This document shows positions 59,771 to 64,000 of a stretch of 64,000 bases of DNA, piece by piece; position 1 is the first letter of the stretch; every line of letters starts with the position of its first letter. The notes under the pieces were generated by a model that worked only from the letters and a program-made list of their open reading frames with translations, was not told where the DNA came from and did not search any database. Position numbers and translations under genes: made by a program. The stretch comes from Intrasporangium calvum DSM 43043 (GTDB lineage Bacteria; Actinomycetota; Actinomycetes; Actinomycetales; Dermatophilaceae): NCBI RefSeq assembly GCF_000184685.1, contig NC_014830.1, positions 3,162,001 through 3,226,000 on the forward strand, read 5' to 3'.

Positions 59771-60004
59771 ATGAGCGACGGCACGCGTCGAGGGCGCCCA
59801 GCAGCGTCTTCCCACTGCTCCTTCTACGACATCGACTTGAACCTCTTCTTCTTCTTCATCGTCGTGCTGTTCTCGCTAATCACGTTCGTCGTGGTGGACG
59901 TTGACGCTGCTCGCGATGAGGGAGTACACCCATCCGAGACGTGGCGGGGTTTCCGGCCGTCCGAGCCCCTCAGTTGCCCCGGTGCCTGCGTGCGGCCGAG
60001 GTGA
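59771..60004 (+). CDS. Possible small membrane protein (77 aa)
   Basis: The frame has a charged start, one very hydrophobic helix (LNLFFFFIVVLFSLITFVVV) and a charged end. The run of Phe codons is unusual in this GC-rich DNA. It could be a short membrane protein or a decayed gene. No start signal or family is recognised. Confidence 0.3.
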   Translation: MSDGTRRGRPAASSHCSFYDIDLNLFFFFIVVLFSLITFVVVDVDAARDEGVHPSETWRGFRPSEPLSCPGACVRPR

Positions 60005-60505
60005 CGGGCAGATCGGCCCGGGCAAGTCGACCGCCCCTCCAGTCGACGACGAACCTGGGCCACCGCGGCCGCCGAGCACCCGCTCGGCCCGACGGGACCC
60101 GCGAACGATGCCCGTGACGAAATTGCTAGCTCGGAGGTGACCGCTGGGAGGGGTGAAAGCTCCATCTGGTGGTCGTGAACCCCACTTTCACGCGCGCCGC
60201 AGCCCCCTGGTGTCAGCTGTGGCCCGACCGGTCATCGACGGCATCTCGTCGGGGTGGTGCCGCTGGGTAGCCCAAGGCGAATGACGCGGCGCTGGACAGG
60301 CCCTCAGCCGCGACACCCAAAACGACGACGGCCCCGGTGACTGACCTCCAAGACCCGCGAACCGGCGCGGGTCGCCCTCGGTGCGGGCGTGCGCACACCT
60401 GCGGAGGGTTCGCGGACAGCCTGCTCTCACTCCGAGGGCGGGCTCGACGGCGTGGGCTGGAATCGACGCGCGGTCGGCCTTTTGGGAGGGATTCCCAGCA
60501 GTGTG

Positions 60506-60674
60506 CCTTCGGCCCGGCACCTTGGTCTCCTACGCGAGCGTCACCAGGAACATCGCCACCTACAACGCACAGCTCGGCATCCGCGCCCTGGCCGGTGTCA
60601 TCGACGGCGGCGGCAACAAGGCCGCCGACAACGGGGACCCCGACCAGTGCGAGGGCCTCGCCTGCACCATGGCC
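60506..60674 (+). pseudogene. Fragment of a right-handed beta-helix protein
   Basis: The frame reads RPGTLVSYASVTRNIATYNA, QLGIRALAGVIDGGGNKAAD and NGDPDQCEGLACTMAKL, which looks like the last coil turns and C-terminus of actinobacterial parallel beta-helix repeat proteins. Start and upstream coils are missing, and the reading runs on into unrelated sequence. Confidence 0.45.
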
Positions 60675-60760
60675 AAGCTTCCGACGAGTCCACCAGGGCC
60701 GCACGTGTCCGTGCCGCGCGCGTGAACGGGGCCGGCCCCACGATGCAACACTGGCCCAGC

Positions 60761-60810
60761 AAGCGAGCCCAGCGGCATACACCCTCCTCCGTATGCCGCT
60801 GGGCTCGCTT
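60761..60810. repeat. Family A doublet: perfect 20-bp inverted pair
   Basis: AAGCGAGCCCAGCGGCATAC (60761-60780) and its reverse complement (60791-60810) with a 10-base centre. It is the counterpart of 55726-55775 and, like it, follows the duplicated small gene's stop codon. Confidence 0.85.
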
Positions 60811-60835
60811 CGCCACGCCCCTGCCGTCGAGGCTC

Positions 60836-60991
60836 CTACCGCAGGCTGGCCACCAGCTCCGCCCCGTCAGTGGTCGCGGCGGCGAACCGCTCGTCGGCGG
60901 GTCGCTTCGGCTGGAGCGAGCTCGGAGCCTCGATGACTAGGATCACGTCTCGGGGTGCCCCGCGTCGCACGTGGGGCACCGCTCCGGTCAC
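60836..60991 (-). CDS. Duplicated small gene, copy 2 (51 aa, unknown)
   Basis: MTGAVPHVRRGAPRDVILVI, then EAPSSLQPKRPADERFAAA, then TTDGAELVASLR. Ends and start match copy 1, with a shifted middle due to compensating indels. GTG replaces ATG as the start. The two copies share most bases over about 230 bp, including the family A doublet. Confidence 0.5.
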   Translation of the reverse strand: MTGAVPHVRRGAPRDVILVIEAPSSLQPKRPADERFAAATTDGAELVASLR

Positions 60992-61002
60992 AGGGAGGGT
61001 TG

Positions 61003-61566
61003 ATGCGTCTCGTCTCCAGGGGCGGCGCCAGTGCTGCACTCATCGCCTGCACCGGCGTGGGCGCTCTCCTGCTGTCCGCGTGCGGGAGCGCTTCGACGCT
61101 TCGAATGGCCGGTGATGCGCCAGCTGCCTTCGGCCAGACGATCCTCGCACCTGAAGGTGAGACGAAGTTATCCGTAGGCGTCATCACCCTGTGCGTCTCC
61201 GAGGGGTCTGCACGGGTCACCGCTGCCCGATTCACGAGCGGGAACCTGCCCATCGCCCACTACGGGGTGTGGTCCAGCGCCGGATCCACCGTCGGATACC
61301 TGCCTGGCGACCTCGTCACGCACGGCTTTCCCTCGGAACCCGACCCGGTCGACGTCGTGTGTGGCCCCGTCGAGGAGGAGTCAGATGTCGGCGAAGTAGC
61401 CGCTCTGGCGATCGACATCGAGGCCACCGATGAGGTCCGTGAGGGCAAGGGCCTGACCCTCACCTACGAGACAGCCGACGGGGAACAAGGTGAACTAGAG
61501 ATCCCCTTCGAGCTCAAGGTCTGCCCACCCACGCAACCTGCTCCATGCCAGGAACCCAGCGGGTGA
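61003..61566 (+). CDS. Lipoprotein of unknown function
   Basis: A 187-residue protein. The N-terminal signal peptide (SRGGASAALIACTGVGALLL) ends in the lipobox LSAC near residue 26, so it is anchored outside by a lipid. The mature part is acidic, with strands such as GETKLSVGVITLCVSEGSAR and a C-terminal EGKGLTLTYETADGEQGELE. There are four cysteines in the mature part. GGGAGGG lies upstream of ATG 61003. No family is recognised. Confidence 0.75.
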   Translation: MRLVSRGGASAALIACTGVGALLLSACGSASTLRMAGDAPAAFGQTILAPEGETKLSVGVITLCVSEGSARVTAARFTSGNLPIAHYGVWSSAGSTVGYLPGDLVTHGFPSEPDPVDVVCGPVEEESDVGEVAALAIDIEATDEVREGKGLTLTYETADGEQGELEIPFELKVCPPTQPAPCQEPSG

Positions 61567-61792
61567 ACGCTGACGGTGCCGAGAGCCACAGTTGACTCCA
61601 TGACGTTGGGTTCGAGGACACCGGGGAGCGTGTCCCTGCAGACATGAGGGTACTGTCCGGCGCCAGACTGGCGGAGCACCGGCGCGCCAGTGAAAGCGGG
61701 TCCGTTCGTGACCACTCGTGTCCGGCGGGCCACCTGTCGCTCACCACGACATAACTGCAGGTCAGGGGCACTATGCGGCCTTCTGAGCGGGG

Positions 61793-61865
61793 AGCTGGCG
61801 AGGGGACTCGAACCCCTAACCGCCTGTTTACAAGACAGGTGCGCTACCGATTGCGCCACGCCAGC
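61793..61865 (-). tRNA. tRNA-Thr (anticodon TGT)
   Basis: The minus strand folds as a tRNA: acceptor GCTGGCG with CGCCAGC, discriminator T, D arm GCGC...GCGC, anticodon stem-loop CCTGTCTTGTAAACAGG with TGT, T arm AGGGGTTCGAGTCCCCT. CCA is not encoded. Its 3' 44 bases are repeated at 57631-57674, marking it as an integration target. Confidence 0.95.
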
Positions 61866-61906
61866 GGGTCCCAGCCGGGCAGGCGGGGAACGGCGAAAGC
61901 GTAACC

Positions 61907-61923
61907 GAGCCCAGCGGCATACC
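61907..61923 (-). repeat. Family A repeat copy
   Basis: GAGCCCAGCGGCATACC between tRNA-Thr and the Rpf gene. Confidence 0.7.
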
Positions 61924-62010
61924 GGAAAAGATGGGCGGCCCCGGGACCACTCAGGGGGAAGTGGTCACGGGGCCGCCCGGTCCATGGGGCCCGTCAGGGC
62001 GGTTCGTCGC

Positions 62011-62872
<862 letters not shown>

Positions 62873-63074
62873 GGGACCGCTGATGGGTGGCGTTGTGAAA
62901 TTGTCGTGCCACACCGTGTGGAGCCAATGTGGTGACGACCGCCCGCTCAAGGGAGTGGCGCGGAGGCCATCGAGGCTTGACGCTACGTGACGATCGGGAC
63001 CAAGACAAGACGATCCGAGATCTTTTCGTGATCTTGAGTTGACCATCTCTTTACTCGATCTCTGATCTCGCCCG
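62873..63074. other. Intergenic region upstream of the riboswitch
   Basis: Not coding. It should hold the rpf promoter (minus strand) and the 3' side of the partial membrane-protein gene, with an AT-richer stretch near 63005-63065 that may include a terminator. Confidence 0.35.
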
Positions 63075-64000
63075 TCAGAGCCCGAAGGGTCCTGCGCCGA
63101 ACGGCGCCCAGCTGCTCACGCCGCGGGTGATCCCCACGAGGGCGACCGCGACCCCGGCCCCGGCCAGGACGACCGCCACGACCTGCGTGGGGGGCCCGGG
63201 CGGGACGAACCGTCGCACCACCGAGCGCGTCCCGCGGCGGAGCGAGGCCCGGCCCGGCCCCCACCACAGCATGAGGAGCCCGAGCGCGCCTCCCACGAGC
63301 AGCGTGCCTGGGGTGCCGGGATCGAGGTCGCTCCCGGCCACCCCGCTGAGCAGCAGCGCCGCCGAGAACACGCCGGCGAACGCGACGGCGACCGGCAGCA
63401 GGAGGGACACGACGGTCGCGACGAGGCCGACGACGAGGTGCCACGGGCTCGTGACGACGGTCCAGGGGACGTCGCTCTGACGCCGCCCGTACTCGAACCG
63501 GCGCAGCACCAACCCCGTCATGGCGCGGTCCACGGCGCGGGCGAGGACGGACCACGCGACGAGCCCGACGACAGCGGCCCCGGGCCAGAACGCCAGCGCT
63601 CCGAGCCATGCCAGCGCCACCGCGGCGAGCGTGCCGGTGCGCTTCGCCAGCCCGATCCGGGGGTCTCCTTCCCGTGGTGGCAGGTAGGAGTCGTCGTAGT
63701 CCTCGTAGTCGTCGTCGGTCCCCCAGTCGTCGGCCTCCTCCAGCCGGCCGTATGCCGCTGGGCTCGCTCCCGCGCGCGGCGCGGGCCAGGCGCGGGCTGG
63801 GGTCCGACCGGCGGGCGGCCCGGGCGGTCCCGGCGCCGGGGGCAGGACCGCAGCGGGGAACCCGGCGGAAGGAGTTCCAGCGGCAGCGCCCGCAGCTCGG
63901 GGCACGTCAGGGACCGTGGGGTAGACGGCGGTCCCGCGCGGGTGGAGGACCTCCGTGGACCCCACCGGCGAGGGCGCGACCGCCACGGTGTCGTCCCAGG
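63075..64000 (-). CDS. Membrane protein, partial (continues beyond the window)
   Basis: The frame runs off the right edge, so the protein is larger. A Pro/Ala-rich linker (with GASPAAYG from a family A repeat) leads to about five helices (TLAAVALAWLGALAFWPGAA, WHLVVGLVATVVSLLLPVAV, VVAVVLAGAGVAVALVGITR), with RAVDRAMTGLVLRRFEYGRR between. The pattern resembles the C-terminal membrane tail of some actinobacterial Ser/Thr protein kinases, but this is not certain. Confidence 0.6.
   Translation of the reverse strand, partial: WDDTVAVAPSPVGSTEVLHPRGTAVYPTVPDVPRAAGAAAGTPSAGFPAAVLPPAPGPPGPPAGRTPARAWPAPRAGASPAAYGRLEEADDWGTDDDYEDYDDSYLPPREGDPRIGLAKRTGTLAAVALAWLGALAFWPGAAVVGLVAWSVLARAVDRAMTGLVLRRFEYGRRQSDVPWTVVTSPWHLVVGLVATVVSLLLPVAVAFAGVFSAALLLSGVAGSDLDPGTPGTLLVGGALGLLMLWWGPGRASLRRGTRSVVRRFVPPGPPTQVVAVVLAGAGVAVALVGITRGVSSWAPFGAGPFGL
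63750..63768 (+). repeat. Family A repeat inside the partial membrane-protein gene
   Basis: GTATGCCGCTGGGCTCGCT, exact consensus, read in frame on the minus strand as ASPAAYG. Confidence 0.7.

Larger units (their letters stand above)
59560..60760. other. Degraded stretch of the tRNA-Thr element
   Basis: No intact gene is supported over 1.2 kb. It includes a possible small membrane-protein frame (59771-60004) and a beta-helix-protein fragment (60506-60674). The rest is arginine/proline-rich frames on both strands. Confidence 0.45.

Overview
The window is high-GC DNA with strong GC3 bias. Its gene content (WXG100 protein, DUF3263 protein, SigE-type sigma factor, LysM-bearing Rpf protein, HrcA/CIRCE-controlled groEL, probable leaderless promoters of the TANNNT type) points to an actinobacterium, probably Micrococcales/Intrasporangiaceae-like. 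The family placement is an inference from gene content only.

Three kinds of DNA can be told apart. (1) Bases 1-13,160 are an accretion island at a tRNA-Tyr gene (intact copy at 13,160-13,240, minus strand). A 50-bp identical copy of the tRNA 3' part lies at 5,539-5,588, and a much weaker trace near 1,227. Pairs of TTCCGCAC boxes spaced 11 bp start to start occur three times nearby and look like integrase arm sites, but no integrase gene is visible. The cargo is mostly conflict genes: HicA/HicB, an XRE regulator with an AbiEii-type nucleotidyltransferase, the C-terminal tip of an RHS/HINT polymorphic toxin with a HEAT-repeat neighbour (ATGA overlap), and an HTH/DUF6036 nucleotidyltransferase pair that is frameshifted. 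It also holds an aquaporin plus zinc formaldehyde dehydrogenase pair and an IS481-like transposase remnant.

(2) Bases 13,240-55,700 are ordinary chromosome: YajQ, malic enzyme, NUDIX, WXG100, groEL with two CIRCE sites, HIT, metallo-beta-lactamase fold hydrolase, P1 peptidase, GNAT, DUF3263, PLP decarboxylase, HAD phosphatase, nagA divergent from ung, SGNH hydrolase, a DUF559 gene, gabT, ArsR/SRPBCC, a regulator-modABC molybdate operon, acyl-CoA dehydrogenase and SDR, a SigE sigma operon, metallophosphoesterase, an MFS/M20 pair divergent from a double Lrp regulator, AGE isomerase, VOC, MMPL, GTPase, cold-shock protein, DUF4037, PAP2, DUF2127 and a GAF/ATPase regulator. A decayed sugar-use cluster (GH35, two ABC permeases, class II aldolase, all fragments) lies at 44,402-46,189.

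(3) Bases 55,700-61,865 are a second variable region at tRNA-Thr (61,793-61,865, minus). A 46-bp identical copy of its 3' part lies at 57,629-57,674, and the 4.16 kb between carries an AbiEi/AbiEii pair with a perfect inverted-repeat operator. HigB/HigA lies just outside. The end of the window has an Rpf-LysM gene with a ydaO-type (c-di-AMP) riboswitch and a partial membrane protein.

Three families of short interspersed palindromic repeats run through the chromosome. Family A (core GTATGCCGCTGGGCTCGCT) has about 17 copies, some read in frame inside genes. Family B is built on CGAACTGCTCTTTCGAT. Family C (GGACGGATGACGCACCTT) brackets the DUF559 gene. A 50/51-codon small gene beside a family A doublet is duplicated (55.8 and 60.8 kb), and compensating indels have kept its frame.
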